From contig DIUC01000019.1 of NCBI GenBank assembly GCA_002435785.1, positions 33,724-58,865 of the forward strand: a stretch of DNA of 25,142 bases. The letters are read 5' to 3'. Below, piece by piece: positions 8,076 to 17,700 of this stretch; the stretch's first letter is position 1; every line of letters begins with the position of its first letter. Below the pieces are notes generated by a model, which worked only from the letters and a program-made list of their open reading frames with translations, searched no databases and had not been told where the DNA came from. Source of the DNA: Saprospiraceae bacterium UBA6168 (GTDB taxonomy: Bacteria; Bacteroidota; Bacteroidia; Chitinophagales; Saprospiraceae). The position numbers and the translations under genes were made by a program.

Positions 8076-11000
8076 CTATTTCAAGATTGAGGCATTGATT
8101 TGAACGTTGATTTGAGTAATATCGCCAGTCCTTTCAAATATTTTCCGGCTGTTGATTTCATCTATATGCAATTCATCAAGAGTCGTGGACGTGCCATTTT
8201 TATGCGTTATTGTCAGGCTGTTTTCTTGAGCCAAGCTATATACGATTGGAACCTGACAATAAGTAAAACAAAGCGACCCAGTTTCGAGCGGTAATTCCTG
8301 TTGTTCCTGATGAACGTCAACATATTCGAATATCTTGGCTTCTTCCAAGAACTCGCTTTTCCGCAGTAGGCAGGGGTTGAATAGCAATTGGCCTTTTTTT
8401 ACAAAAACACCCAATTCGCCGAACCTGCTCAGAATGTCCTCCTTTACTTGCCCCGTCATGCCGGGTTGCTGTGCGCCTTTTCCAGCGGGCGTATGGGAAT
8501 ACGGGTCGGTAGGGAATGCGCCATATAGCGCCGGCGATTTATGTACGCCAATGCCTTCGTTTATTTCATAATAATGCGCCAATAATTGGCCAATAACCGC
8601 AGGGCTTTCCCCATCAGCCACGGCTTTCAGGCAACATTCCTCCACTGCCAGCAGCAGCTTCGACACCATGTGCCAATAAATGGAACCCAAGCCTTCGTAG
8701 CCGAAAAAAGTACCCGACCGCCCAGTGAACGCTTTGTGGTTGAAGATGTCCTCAAAAATTTGAAGTGCCCGTTTTTTATCTTTTTCAACCAAGGCCGCAT
8801 ATCCTGTTTTAGCCAGTTCGTCCAATGCGGCATTCAGGTCGTTGGCATTTTTAAAATTGCTGTTAAAATGATGCACCCCATTAATGTCCTTTTCAACAAT
8901 ATCCGCATTGCCGTCGGCTACCAATTGGGTTAGCAAAGTTGACTGCTCGACGGCTTCTTTGGGCAAATTGTTTCTTTCCAAAAAGCCCGGCAAATCCTTA
9001 TTGGGGTATAGCAAATAGCTGTATTGGTCGGGGCGGAACAATTTGCTTTTTTTCAAACCATCCAGAACCATTAATGCCTCGTTGCCCGATAAATATTTGG
9101 AACTCAAAACGGCCACCTGTCCTTCCTGCATTTCGCTCAAATGAGAAATGGAAACTTTATCAGGGCTTTCAATTGTCATCAAATTATAGGCATGGTACAA
9201 ATTGTCCGCCCTTTTATTGGCATCAATGGTATGCTCCAAGTAGCGGAGGCTAAGGTCAAAAAATTGCCCGATTTCAGTCAAGGAAACAGCCTTTTTAACC
9301 CCTGAAAACGGTTGGCTGTAAATATGGTTGCGGTATTCGCTGCCTGCTTTCCCCAAACCTTCCAGTACCTGTTGGCGGTCGTTGTCATTCATTTTTCCAG
9401 CAAGCAAATGCTGGTTAGTTTTCAATGTCTGTGATACGCTATTGTAAAAAGCAACCAATTCATTGGAAATACTGGCATTTTCCAATTCAGAAGCAGCCAA
9501 TATATCTTTGAAAAAGTGCAAAAACCGCCGCAAATAGCACAGCGTCACTACTGAGACGCCATTGCCCACGAGGGCGTTATTGGCATCGTTCCACTCGGGG
9601 CGCTGCGTATTCATCCAGATGCCGCCTTCGGGAATGAAATTGGACAATTTGGCCAATACCGTTGCCAATATTTTCTCTAAAAATGCTACCGTATGGATAT
9701 TGCCGTTTTTATCCCGCAACAAAGCAGCATCCGCTCCTAAACTTTCCTTTTCCAATCGGATTTTATGGTCGAGTTTTTCGTCAAATTCAATGGTATCCTT
9801 GGGGTTTTGCAGGATGGCTTCGTAGCTTTTTATTTTATACGGCACATTGGCATATACAAAGCGTTCCTTATTGAAATAGCTGCTCAATTGACCGGGCGTA
9901 TGGTCTTCCGCAAACTCCAGGAATTTGAGCAGATAAATAATCTGGTGGTCGCCCCAGTAGCCGATATAAGACCAAGGGTTGTCCGGCTCAATGGTTTCCC
10001 AATCGAAACCGTCTTTTGTTACCCGGTAGGGGTTGTAGCCATCGAAAGTGGTCGCATTCAAGAACTTATGCACCATGCTCTCGATGAAGGCCGGGTAGGC
10101 GTGTGCGAGTGCTTCCCAGTTTTGAAATATATCCCGCCAATTGCCTTGGTAATCCAATATTTTCGAGCCGTCCTTTTCGCTTCGGGTATTGATGGAAAAC
10201 CAGTTCCAAGGGCGGCTGGGGTCGCCGTGCCTGCGGCTGAATTTGAGCGGCATATATTCGAGGCATAACCTCGTGAAATGCGCATCCCCACTTTGCTGTG
10301 CTATTTCCTTTAAATCAAAAAATGAGAAAATAGCTGGCAATTTATCAATGACGGCCTTTTCATTTTCAAAAACGGCTTTGTTGGCAATGGACAAATAATG
10401 ACTGAAATCCCATTTTTCGATTTGATAATTATCGTCAAAAATACCGCCCCGCATGATATTGAACAGCACATTTGAAAAGTGGCGGGCATCTCGACGGTGG
10501 TCAGCGGTCAGTTGAAGCCCATCGGCGGCGGCGTTGAGTGCAAGCAGGCGTTTTGTACCAGCTGCTATATCATCGTTTACAAGTTGGATTAATCCTTTTT
10601 CATTTTTAATTAATGCCAACAATTGTGCTACCGCCGAATGGCTATGGTTCACATTGGCAACGATCATCCATGCCTTTTCGCCTTGGGCGGGCAGTGATAT
10701 TTTTTGATGGAGAAAATAGGCTCCTTTTTCTGCCTTTATATCTTCTTCCTGATGTGGCGGAATGCCTTTCCTGAATGAACCGAGCTGTAAGGAGGAAAGC
10801 AAATAGGTCGGGTTTTCAAGGCCGATCGACCAAGCGACGTTGGCTTTCAGCGCCTCACTGGGTTCGGCCTTGTCCACGATGATGGCGCTCAACGCGTAGA
10901 TCCCCAAGCCCGTTGCCTTGTCCAATTCGCTCCTTTTATAAGCGTCCACCAAGTTGCTGGCAGTGTTTTGCAAACTGCTGGGTACACCATAAGGCAATAT

Positions 11001-11492
11001 ATTTTGGATGCCATCCAATAGGGAGATACTGACCTCGGTCGGCGCATTGTTTATCAACCTTGATTTCCTGACAAAACCGAACTTATCACTGGAGTTCCAT
11101 TCCATCTGAAAGGTCAAATGCAGGTCATGGTTTATTTCTTCGAAAATGATTTTATTCCCGAAAATATGCTTGTACAAATTCCGACTGGTTCGGTGTATGC
11201 CTTCATGTCGGCTGGAAAAAGGTTCCCAAATATGTTGGGCACCGCCATGATGAACCAAAAATATGGACTTGCTGCCCGTTATTTCGGTGGACTCGGTTAT
11301 CTTGTCATCTGTGTAATACGGAAACAACGCATAGTCGGCGTTTTTTCGCCCTGCACTTAGCCCACCATTGCTTGAAATGAACATCCAGTGGTCAGAGTCG
11401 CTGACGATGCTCATGAAAAACGGTCGAAGCCCATCGCTGTCCGTTATTTTAAAAAAGCTTTCAACCCCTATTTGAGTATATTGTAGTTCCAT
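8076..11492 (-). CDS. Beta-1,3-glucan phosphorylase, GH149-like (GH161/GH94 relatives)
   Basis: This 1138-residue protein has no signal peptide (MELQYTQIGVESFFKITDSD), so it is cytosolic. The N-terminal beta-sandwich, the long (alpha/alpha)6-type middle and the motif RPEWNDANNALVGNGVS fit inverting GH94-like phosphorylases. In that motif Asp636 aligns by pattern with the catalytic Asp of GH94 'WND'. Its length of about 1,100 residues is usual for GH149 and GH161 rather than the roughly 800 of GH94. Members of these families cleave beta-1,3-glucan or laminari-oligosaccharides with phosphate to give alpha-glucose-1-phosphate. GH149 is favoured here because the host looks Gram-negative, but the split from GH161 needs a profile search. 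The gene sits eight bases after the GH16 gene. The C-terminal ~90 residues (LPLETGSLCFTYCQVPIVY) look like a closing beta domain. Confidence 0.75.
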   Translation of the reverse strand: MELQYTQIGVESFFKITDSDGLRPFFMSIVSDSDHWMFISSNGGLSAGRKNADYALFPYYTDDKITESTEITGSKSIFLVHHGGAQHIWEPFSSRHEGIHRTSRNLYKHIFGNKIIFEEINHDLHLTFQMEWNSSDKFGFVRKSRLINNAPTEVSISLLDGIQNILPYGVPSSLQNTASNLVDAYKRSELDKATGLGIYALSAIIVDKAEPSEALKANVAWSIGLENPTYLLSSLQLGSFRKGIPPHQEEDIKAEKGAYFLHQKISLPAQGEKAWMIVANVNHSHSAVAQLLALIKNEKGLIQLVNDDIAAGTKRLLALNAAADGLQLTADHRRDARHFSNVLFNIMRGGIFDDNYQIEKWDFSHYLSIANKAVFENEKAVIDKLPAIFSFFDLKEIAQQSGDAHFTRLCLEYMPLKFSRRHGDPSRPWNWFSINTRSEKDGSKILDYQGNWRDIFQNWEALAHAYPAFIESMVHKFLNATTFDGYNPYRVTKDGFDWETIEPDNPWSYIGYWGDHQIIYLLKFLEFAEDHTPGQLSSYFNKERFVYANVPYKIKSYEAILQNPKDTIEFDEKLDHKIRLEKESLGADAALLRDKNGNIHTVAFLEKILATVLAKLSNFIPEGGIWMNTQRPEWNDANNALVGNGVSVVTLCYLRRFLHFFKDILAASELENASISNELVAFYNSVSQTLKTNQHLLAGKMNDNDRQQVLEGLGKAGSEYRNHIYSQPFSGVKKAVSLTEIGQFFDLSLRYLEHTIDANKRADNLYHAYNLMTIESPDKVSISHLSEMQEGQVAVLSSKYLSGNEALMVLDGLKKSKLFRPDQYSYLLYPNKDLPGFLERNNLPKEAVEQSTLLTQLVADGNADIVEKDINGVHHFNSNFKNANDLNAALDELAKTGYAALVEKDKKRALQIFEDIFNHKAFTGRSGTFFGYEGLGSIYWHMVSKLLLAVEECCLKAVADGESPAVIGQLLAHYYEINEGIGVHKSPALYGAFPTDPYSHTPAGKGAQQPGMTGQVKEDILSRFGELGVFVKKGQLLFNPCLLRKSEFLEEAKIFEYVDVHQEQQELPLETGSLCFTYCQVPIVYSLAQENSLTITHKNGTSTTLDELHIDEINSRKIFERTGDITQINVQINASILK

Positions 11493-11500
11493 ATTTACAA

Positions 11501-12334
11501 TTAATTAGCTTCTTTATATACCTTGACATAATCTACCAACATGGTCTGCGGGAAAGGAGTCTGCGGCGTCGGGAAGCCCACGAAATTGCCGCCAACCGCC
11601 ACGTTCAGGATGATGAAAAACGGATGGTCATATACCCATTCACCGGTTACTTTGTCCGGTGTAATCCGCTGATAAAGCTGGTCATCCACGTAATAATCAA
11701 TGTAGTCCTTCCCCCATTCAATGGCAAACAAGTGGAAATCCACGTCGAAGCGGTCGTTTTCAAACCCAAAGCTCTTCGTGATGGCATTGCCGCCCGAATA
11801 GCCCGGCCCATGCACGGAGCCATGAATGAGGTTGGGTTGCTGCCCCCGGTACTCCATGATGTCAATTTCGCCGCATTGTGGCCAGGGGACTTCGTTTATG
11901 TTGCTGCCCAGCATCCAGAAGGCGGGCCAGATGCCAGGCCCCCAGGGCATTTTGAGCCGTGCCTCAAAACGGCCATACGCTTGGTCGAACAAACCCTGGG
12001 TTTTGATGCGGGCAGAGGTGAACCCACTTCCGCCAAAGCTCTCGCTCCTTGCAGTGATGGCCAAATTGCCCCCCCCATCCAGCGACACGTTCCCCGGTTT
12101 GTCGGTGTAGTATTGCAATTCTTGGGTTCCCCAGCCATTGTCCCCTGTTCCAATGTCGTACGCCCATTTGGTCGCATCGGGCGACTGGCCGGCGTTGCCG
12201 TTGAAGTCGTCTTCCCACACCAATTGCCAGTTGCGCTTCACGATGGCATTGTCGTCGTCTTGGCAACTGGTGTACAGGAAAAATAGGGCAAAAGATATGG
12301 TCGTAGCTGTAAATAGCAGGTTATTAAGCTTCAT
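11501..12334 (-). CDS. GH16-family endo-beta-1,3-glucanase (laminarinase) lipoprotein
   Basis: This 277-residue protein is a single GH16 beta-jelly-roll. The catalytic strand reads GEIDIMEYRG, giving the nucleophile Glu156, Asp158 and acid/base Glu161. That is the laminarinase form with Met between Ile and Glu. Supporting motifs are LVWEDDFNG near the N-terminus, RFEARLKMPWGPGIWPAFWMLG, and HLFAIEWGKDYIDYYVD. The N-terminus is a hydrophobic signal ending at YTSC (Cys24), followed by QDDDN. Acidic residues right after the lipidated Cys are a known surface-export signal in Bacteroidota, so the enzyme is likely on the cell surface (inference). It would make the first cuts in laminarin-type glucan. 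There is no attached binding module; those are on the separate protein encoded just upstream. Confidence 0.93.
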   Translation of the reverse strand: MKLNNLLFTATTISFALFFLYTSCQDDDNAIVKRNWQLVWEDDFNGNAGQSPDATKWAYDIGTGDNGWGTQELQYYTDKPGNVSLDGGGNLAITARSESFGGSGFTSARIKTQGLFDQAYGRFEARLKMPWGPGIWPAFWMLGSNINEVPWPQCGEIDIMEYRGQQPNLIHGSVHGPGYSGGNAITKSFGFENDRFDVDFHLFAIEWGKDYIDYYVDDQLYQRITPDKVTGEWVYDHPFFIILNVAVGGNFVGFPTPQTPFPQTMLVDYVKVYKEAN

Positions 12335-12350
12335 GTCAATTAAGGATTTG

Positions 12351-12382
12351 AATCATGGCGATATTTGAATATTGCCATGATT
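12351..12382. promoter_or_regulatory. Strong intercistronic stem-loop before the GH16 gene
   Basis: AATCATGGCGATATT (12351-12365) and AATATTGCCATGATT (12368-12382) are inverted repeats of 15 bp with one mismatch, which is a G-U-type pair in RNA. The loop is very small. The element lies in the 56-bp gap between the binding-module lipoprotein and the GH16 gene and is flanked by two copies of TGTCAATTA. No U-tract follows on the coding strand, so an RNA stability or processing element is more likely than a terminator. Confidence 0.6.
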
Positions 12383-12390
12383 TGGTTGTG

Positions 12391-13296
12391 TCAATTATGG
12401 AACAAAATATTGTCTAAGTAAACATTGCCGTTGCCTTCAAATTTAAACTGGATTACGTTGGTCAAGTCCACCGGGGCGAACGCCGACAGCGGTATGTCCA
12501 AGCTCGTCCAGCCAGTGGTCGGCACGGTCAGCGTATAGGGCGTCTCAATGGGGCCTGGGCTTATGAGGAAGACGTTCAGGGCCGTTGAGTTTGCCGTCCA
12601 AAAATCGAGGTGCAGGTGGGTCATGCCCGACACGTTCTGGTTGCTGCCCAATTGTATTCCTTGGTAATTCAGGCCCGTATAAACCAGCGTATTGTTCCCC
12701 GCAATGGCTTCTTGGGTGACGACGGTGGCCTGCCCCCAGTTTGGGTTGAGGTCTGTCCCGGCCACATTGGTGTAGGCATCGCTGAAGATGGAGATGACAT
12801 TGGCCGCATTGAAAGTAGGGGTGGGAGCTGCGGTCGTTGGCACAGTGCCGCCGCTGCCAGGTTTGTAGAAGTAGATGTTGTCCAGGTAAATATCACCGTT
12901 GCCCTCAAATTTAAACTGGATGATGTTGGCAAGGTCAACCGGGGAAAAGCTGGACAAAGGAATGTCCACGCTTGCCCAGCCCGACGTGGGCACTGCCAGT
13001 GCGAACGGTGTTTCTACTGGCCCAGGGCTAATCAAAAATACGTTCAGGGAAGATGAATTATTGGTCCAAACATCAAGGTGCAGGTGGGTCATGCCGGAGG
13101 CATCGAGGTTGCTCCCCAATTGGGTTCCCTGATAGTTCAAGCCTGAATAAAGCAAGGTGTTGTTTCCTGCGATTGGTACTTGCGAAACGACAGTTGCCTG
13201 CCCCCAGTTTGGGTTGAAATCCGTTCCTGCCACATTGGTGTAGGCATCGCTAAAAATGGAAATAACATCCGCTGGACTGCGGGTCGGTGTAGGTGC
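12391..13296 (-). repeat. Tandem duplication of the last two binding modules
   Basis: The second and third C-terminal modules are near copies at DNA as well as protein level, offset by 468 bp (156 codons). For example TGCCCCCAGTTTGGGTTGA occurs at 12731 and again at 13199. The first module of the set (about 13320-13821) is more diverged. This points to a fairly recent internal duplication. Confidence 0.7.
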
Positions 13297-14733
13297 GGCA
13301 ACCGTTGGCCCCGTCGTCGTCACTGCCCCGGATTTGTAGAAGTACACATTGTCCACATATACATTGGGCAAGTCGCCGGACAGCACAAGCTGGGCGAGGT
13401 GCGCCCTGTTCGTCAAACCTGTGAAATTGGACAAGGGCACATCTATGCCAACCCATTGCCCGGTCTGCAGGAGCGGGCTGGTAAACGTCAGCTCATGCGA
13501 CGAGTCGTCGCCGCCGCCGAATGTGCTGTTTGCCCCAAAATCCACCAGCAAGACCTTGAAGGCCGCTGGGAGGGCAGTGGCATCTGGCGTCCAAATATCC
13601 AAATGGAAATGCGTCATGGCCGATGCATTGATGGTTTGTGACGCAAACTCAATGCCCACGAAATTGAGGTTCCTGTACCGCTTCACGTCATCCCCGGCTA
13701 TTTGGATTTCCAAAAGCTCTGCGGTCGAAAACTGCCAGCCCGTGTTCCAAGTGTCTATGGGCACATTGTTGTAAGCATTGCTGAACATGGAAATCACGCT
13801 GTCCGCACTGGCGGTCGGGGCAGGCGCCGGGGCTTGTGGGCCAACGGCTTGCCCCGTTGAAGTGACGGTCATTGAGCCGGCCGCATCTTGGTCGCCCAAT
13901 GTGGCGGTGATGACTGCCGAGCCGGCATCCACTATGGTGACGACGCCCGCACTGCTGACCGAAGCTACCGAGGGGTTGGAGGATGTAAAGTTGAAATAGG
14001 ATGGGGCGGCATCCACGCTTTGGTCAACGCCGGTCGGCAAATTAAAGGTGGCCTTTGTTCCGCCGATGCTCAAGGTCTGCCCGGTCTCTACCACGAACAC
14101 CTGGTCTTGCCCATCCAGTATGGCCGCCCTTGGATGGGCGAGCGTGCCCAGTCTTTCAAAGGTCACTTCGTCAATCCAGAAGGTATAGCCAAGGCCGTTT
14201 TCAGGGCCTTCGGAGTAGAAGAACATGCCCTTTTCCTGCGTCAGTTTTGAGGCATCGGGGATGGGGATGATGTATTTCTGCCAGTTGGTATTGACTTTTA
14301 CGTCCCTCAGTACCGTCAGGAACCTTGACTCACCAAAGTCGTTTCCAAAACCGACCACATCAATCGTTGCCGCTTTAGATGCCTTGGCCCAGAATGTGAG
14401 CGCATCATATCCCGTCAGGTCACGTCCGGTTGAGGTGAAATAGGCCCCGCCCGCATAAGCCCCTTGCGGGTCTCCGGCATCCGGTACGGCAAATTTCATG
14501 GAGGCCGTACCCTTATATTTAATCTCTGTGTCTACGTCGAAGGCCGTCACCTTTGAGCCGCCGAAAGCACCGTAGTTAAGCCCAGCGGCGAACCCGTCAA
14601 TGAACACTTCTGCGGTCGTGGGGAAAGTGGCTGGCTCAAGGTCGTCGAGGTCCCTTTTGCAACTGATTACCGTAAATAGGGTCACAAATGCCAGTAGTGT
14701 GAATGGTATAAAATTGTGGCTGATATTTTTCAT
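12391..14733 (-). CDS. Surface glycan-binding-like lipoprotein with Big2-like and three repeated CBM-like modules
   Basis: This 780-residue protein has no catalytic motif that I can see. The signal ends at VISC (Cys25), followed by KRDLDD, compatible with surface export. A first jelly-roll-like module spans about 40-200 (TASMKFAVP...LTFWAKASK...YTFWIDEVTFERL). A Big2-like Ig fold spans about 205-295 (SSNPSVASVSSAGVVTIV..GSAVITAT). Three related modules follow at about 305-470, 480-628 and 635-780, each opening with A-P-T-x, then VIS-hFS-AY-NV, and closing VYLDN-h-FY. Similar C-terminal modules occur on marine GH16 enzymes, so glycan binding is likely. Position next to GH16 suggests the role of a SusE/F-like or SGBP protein that holds beta-glucan at the surface. 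The function itself is inferred. Confidence 0.75.
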   Translation of the reverse strand: MKNISHNFIPFTLLAFVTLFTVISCKRDLDDLEPATFPTTAEVFIDGFAAGLNYGAFGGSKVTAFDVDTEIKYKGTASMKFAVPDAGDPQGAYAGGAYFTSTGRDLTGYDALTFWAKASKAATIDVVGFGNDFGESRFLTVLRDVKVNTNWQKYIIPIPDASKLTQEKGMFFYSEGPENGLGYTFWIDEVTFERLGTLAHPRAAILDGQDQVFVVETGQTLSIGGTKATFNLPTGVDQSVDAAPSYFNFTSSNPSVASVSSAGVVTIVDAGSAVITATLGDQDAAGSMTVTSTGQAVGPQAPAPAPTASADSVISMFSNAYNNVPIDTWNTGWQFSTAELLEIQIAGDDVKRYRNLNFVGIEFASQTINASAMTHFHLDIWTPDATALPAAFKVLLVDFGANSTFGGGDDSSHELTFTSPLLQTGQWVGIDVPLSNFTGLTNRAHLAQLVLSGDLPNVYVDNVYFYKSGAVTTTGPTVAAPTPTRSPADVISIFSDAYTNVAGTDFNPNWGQATVVSQVPIAGNNTLLYSGLNYQGTQLGSNLDASGMTHLHLDVWTNNSSSLNVFLISPGPVETPFALAVPTSGWASVDIPLSSFSPVDLANIIQFKFEGNGDIYLDNIYFYKPGSGGTVPTTAAPTPTFNAANVISIFSDAYTNVAGTDLNPNWGQATVVTQEAIAGNNTLVYTGLNYQGIQLGSNQNVSGMTHLHLDFWTANSTALNVFLISPGPIETPYTLTVPTTGWTSLDIPLSAFAPVDLTNVIQFKFEGNGNVYLDNILFHN

Positions 14734-14753
14734 GGCTGTTTTTTTGATTTTGG

Positions 14754-17700
14754 TTAGTTACCGATGCTGATTTGCAAATAGGTCGCAATTTCCCATTCCC
14801 GTCCATAGTCGAACCCGATGGCGGTGGGGTCGCATACGGGCTGGCCCCGGTCGTTGAGCGTCGTGGCTGGGCAGTAGCGGGGCGAATACTGGTCAAGGGA
14901 GCGCCAAGTGTAGCGCATGCCCAAACGGGAATTTGGCAGTTCAAACCAAGACGGTTTGAAAAGGTTGGTGGAAATATCGGCCATGAGCTGGAGCGGGAAG
15001 GTCAAGTTGAAGTCCCGGTGGTAATCATAAGGCCCCCAATCGTTGACCCTAACCATCGAGGTGAGTTTTACTTTTTTGTAAACCATCCGGAGGTCACCGC
15101 CGTAGCGTTTAATCAGGCGGGTGTCACTGCCGTTGGCTTGAGCAGTGCCGCCAAACAGGTTGGCAATAAGGCCAAAATCAGGCGTTAGTTTTGAAACGAC
15201 ACGGACGTTTGCCTCCCATAAATCTTGCGGTGGGGCTGCGCCCGGAAAAGCGAAGATGGAGCGCCCGTCGCCTAAAATACCGATGGCCGCATCCATCGTG
15301 GTGGGCAGGTGGCGGTACACCACGCCAGCACTGACGGCCAGCTTGGCATCTTCGGCCATGTCGTTGTCCCATTCATACATCCAAGTGCCGGGCGTTGGGT
15401 CGTAGGTGAAAAGGATTTCTCCGGCAATGGTCTCCCGGTTCGACCGAACGGCAAAGGGGTCGTCGAGGATGTTCCTCGGTCTTCCCGGGGCAGTCACATC
15501 GCCCGGGATGGGGTCTTCGATGGGCTTTTGCCAGAGGAAGTTCGGGGCAATCTGAAGGTTGCCGAACCCGACGGTGAAGCCTATGAGGAAGTTGTACTGG
15601 TTGCCGCTTCCGCTGTCTTTCAATCGCCATCCGGTGTAGGTTTTGGTGTAATCTGCCCCTCCCTGTGCGAGGATGCCCATCGCAGCTCCTTGGGCATACC
15701 ATTGGAAAGGCCCGGAGGCATAGGTCAACTTGGCCTTGCCACCCCAAGTGTCGTTCATAGTGGTTTCATCCTGAAACACCTCGTATTTCCCTTCCGCTGT
15801 TTTGCTGGTCACTTGGAACACCTCGCCGACCCGGTTCGAGTTGGACCAGATACTGCCCACTTCGATGCCGGCCTTCCCTACTTTTCTTTTGAGGTGGAGC
15901 GAGGCCCTGCGGGTGGGTGGAATTGGCACCGCAAAAGAACTCACAGCGGGCGCTTGCCTGTCAATGTCTTCATGGAAAATGCCCGATATGTCAAACTTGC
16001 CGATTCGTTTGCTGTATTTCGCCAGGATTGCCGGGTTGGCGCCCCACCACAGTTGAGGGCCAAAAGCCAGTTTGAAATCCTTGAACACTTTTTTGCCCGT
16101 CATCTCAAAGCCGAACGGTGCATCGCCGTTGTAGATGTCAATGTTGGGGCCGTAGTTGGCTTCTGGGTAAAAGCCGAAGAAGTCGCCCTCGTAGCCCCAA
16201 TGGTAGTGCCCGGTGCGGTAAAAGCCTTTTAGGTCGAAATGCTTGGCGTTCCAGCTAATATCACCTTGATAAATCTTTAGGCGCTCCGCATCCGAAAGCT
16301 CTATGGCACTGTTGGTGTTGTTGCCAATATTGAAGGATTGCAAAGTCCTGATTCGGCCCCGGTTTTCGTAAAAGATTTCATTGATGGGGTTTTCGGCCAC
16401 ATTCCCAAGTATGTTGAAAGAAATGTTTGCCCGGAAGCTTTCGGAGGGTTTTGCCTCTATGCCAACAAAGAAGGACTGCATGTGGTCGAATCCCAACTGG
16501 TCGGGGTAGGATGTCCTGCCGGGAACGGGGTCTTTAGGCGTGGAAATGCGCTCGCCGCCAGTGCTGAAGGTATAAAGGTCTGCCCGAAGTTGGCTGACAC
16601 GCAGCTTTTTTAACTGCTCTCCCGTCAGCGCCGCCTTGTCTCCCCGTGCCTTTAGCACGGCGTCCATGAGCAAGATGTTCGAGAAGCAGTTTTCTATTGA
16701 AGAAAGGGTAGTGCCTTTTGCCAATGGGTTTATGCCGTGGGCCTCCTTCAAGGCATAATAGGCTGCACGGGGGTAGAGCTGGTAAAGCCCCCTTTCGTTG
16801 GTCGGGCCTTTGGCGCAGATGCCGAACCACTCTTCGTTCATGTTGTTCTCGCCCTCTTGGTAATCCTCCCGGTAGCCGCCATTGCTCCACGAGGCGTTGT
16901 TGTCGTGGATAAAGAGGTTGGTGGTCTGTCCATACTTCCACCAGCCGTCGCTGAACTGGAAAGTGAAGCCGCCGAGGCTATTGCCAGCTTTGCCCAAGCC
17001 TGCCGCATTCTCGTAAATCTCCTTCCAGTTGCCCACCATATAATAGGCTTGTGATTGCTGGTCTTCCTCATTGGCAATGGCATTGAATGCGTCCGCCCCG
17101 AACTCCGTGAACAAGATGGGCTTGTTGTATTCTTTTTTGACCCGCTCGAACGCATCCCCGAAAGAGACGCCCCGGTACATATTGGTGCCGAAGATGTCCA
17201 CGTCCTTGCATTCTTTCACGATGATTTCCAAGAAGAGCAAATCCCCATTGCACATGGCCACGGGGTGCGATTTGTCAATGCCCTTCATTGCCAACGATGC
17301 CTCGTTGAACAGTTTGTACATGGCAGTAGCCCGTTCGGTGGATTTACGGTCCTCAACTGGGATGTCTTCCGTTTCGGCGCCTTCCCAAAACAGGCCGTAG
17401 TTGTTTTCATTGCCGAGCAGGTATAGGAGGAGGCCGGGCGTGTTCTTGTACTCCTCGGTCATCGCCTTCACCTCCGAAAGCAGTAAATCCCGTGTGCGGG
17501 GGTCGGCGTATTCCGTGTTGCCCACCCATGCACCGCCCAAGGTCAGGCCGTAGCGCCCGAAGGAGTGGTTGAGCATAGTGTAAATGCCATACTTTTCATA
17601 GATGTACCGAATCCATCGGGCAGGCACACCAGTGTACTGCCTTACTGCATTGACGCCCATGTTTTTCAACATGGACATTTCGGCATCGAGCGCTGCCCGT

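Noticed and set aside
11624..12286. Plus-strand open frame (220 codons) opposite GH16
   Set aside because: It is the complement of a gene with an intact GH16 catalytic strand and has no independent evidence.
12351..12382. Stem-loop considered as an intrinsic terminator
   Set aside because: No U-tract follows on the coding strand, the stem is AT-rich in its inner half, and operon genes continue directly after it.
15309..16232. Plus-strand open frame (307 codons) opposite the barrel-glycosidase gene
   Set aside because: It is antisense to the barrel region of a gene with catalytic motifs, and has no recognisable domain, signal or promoter.
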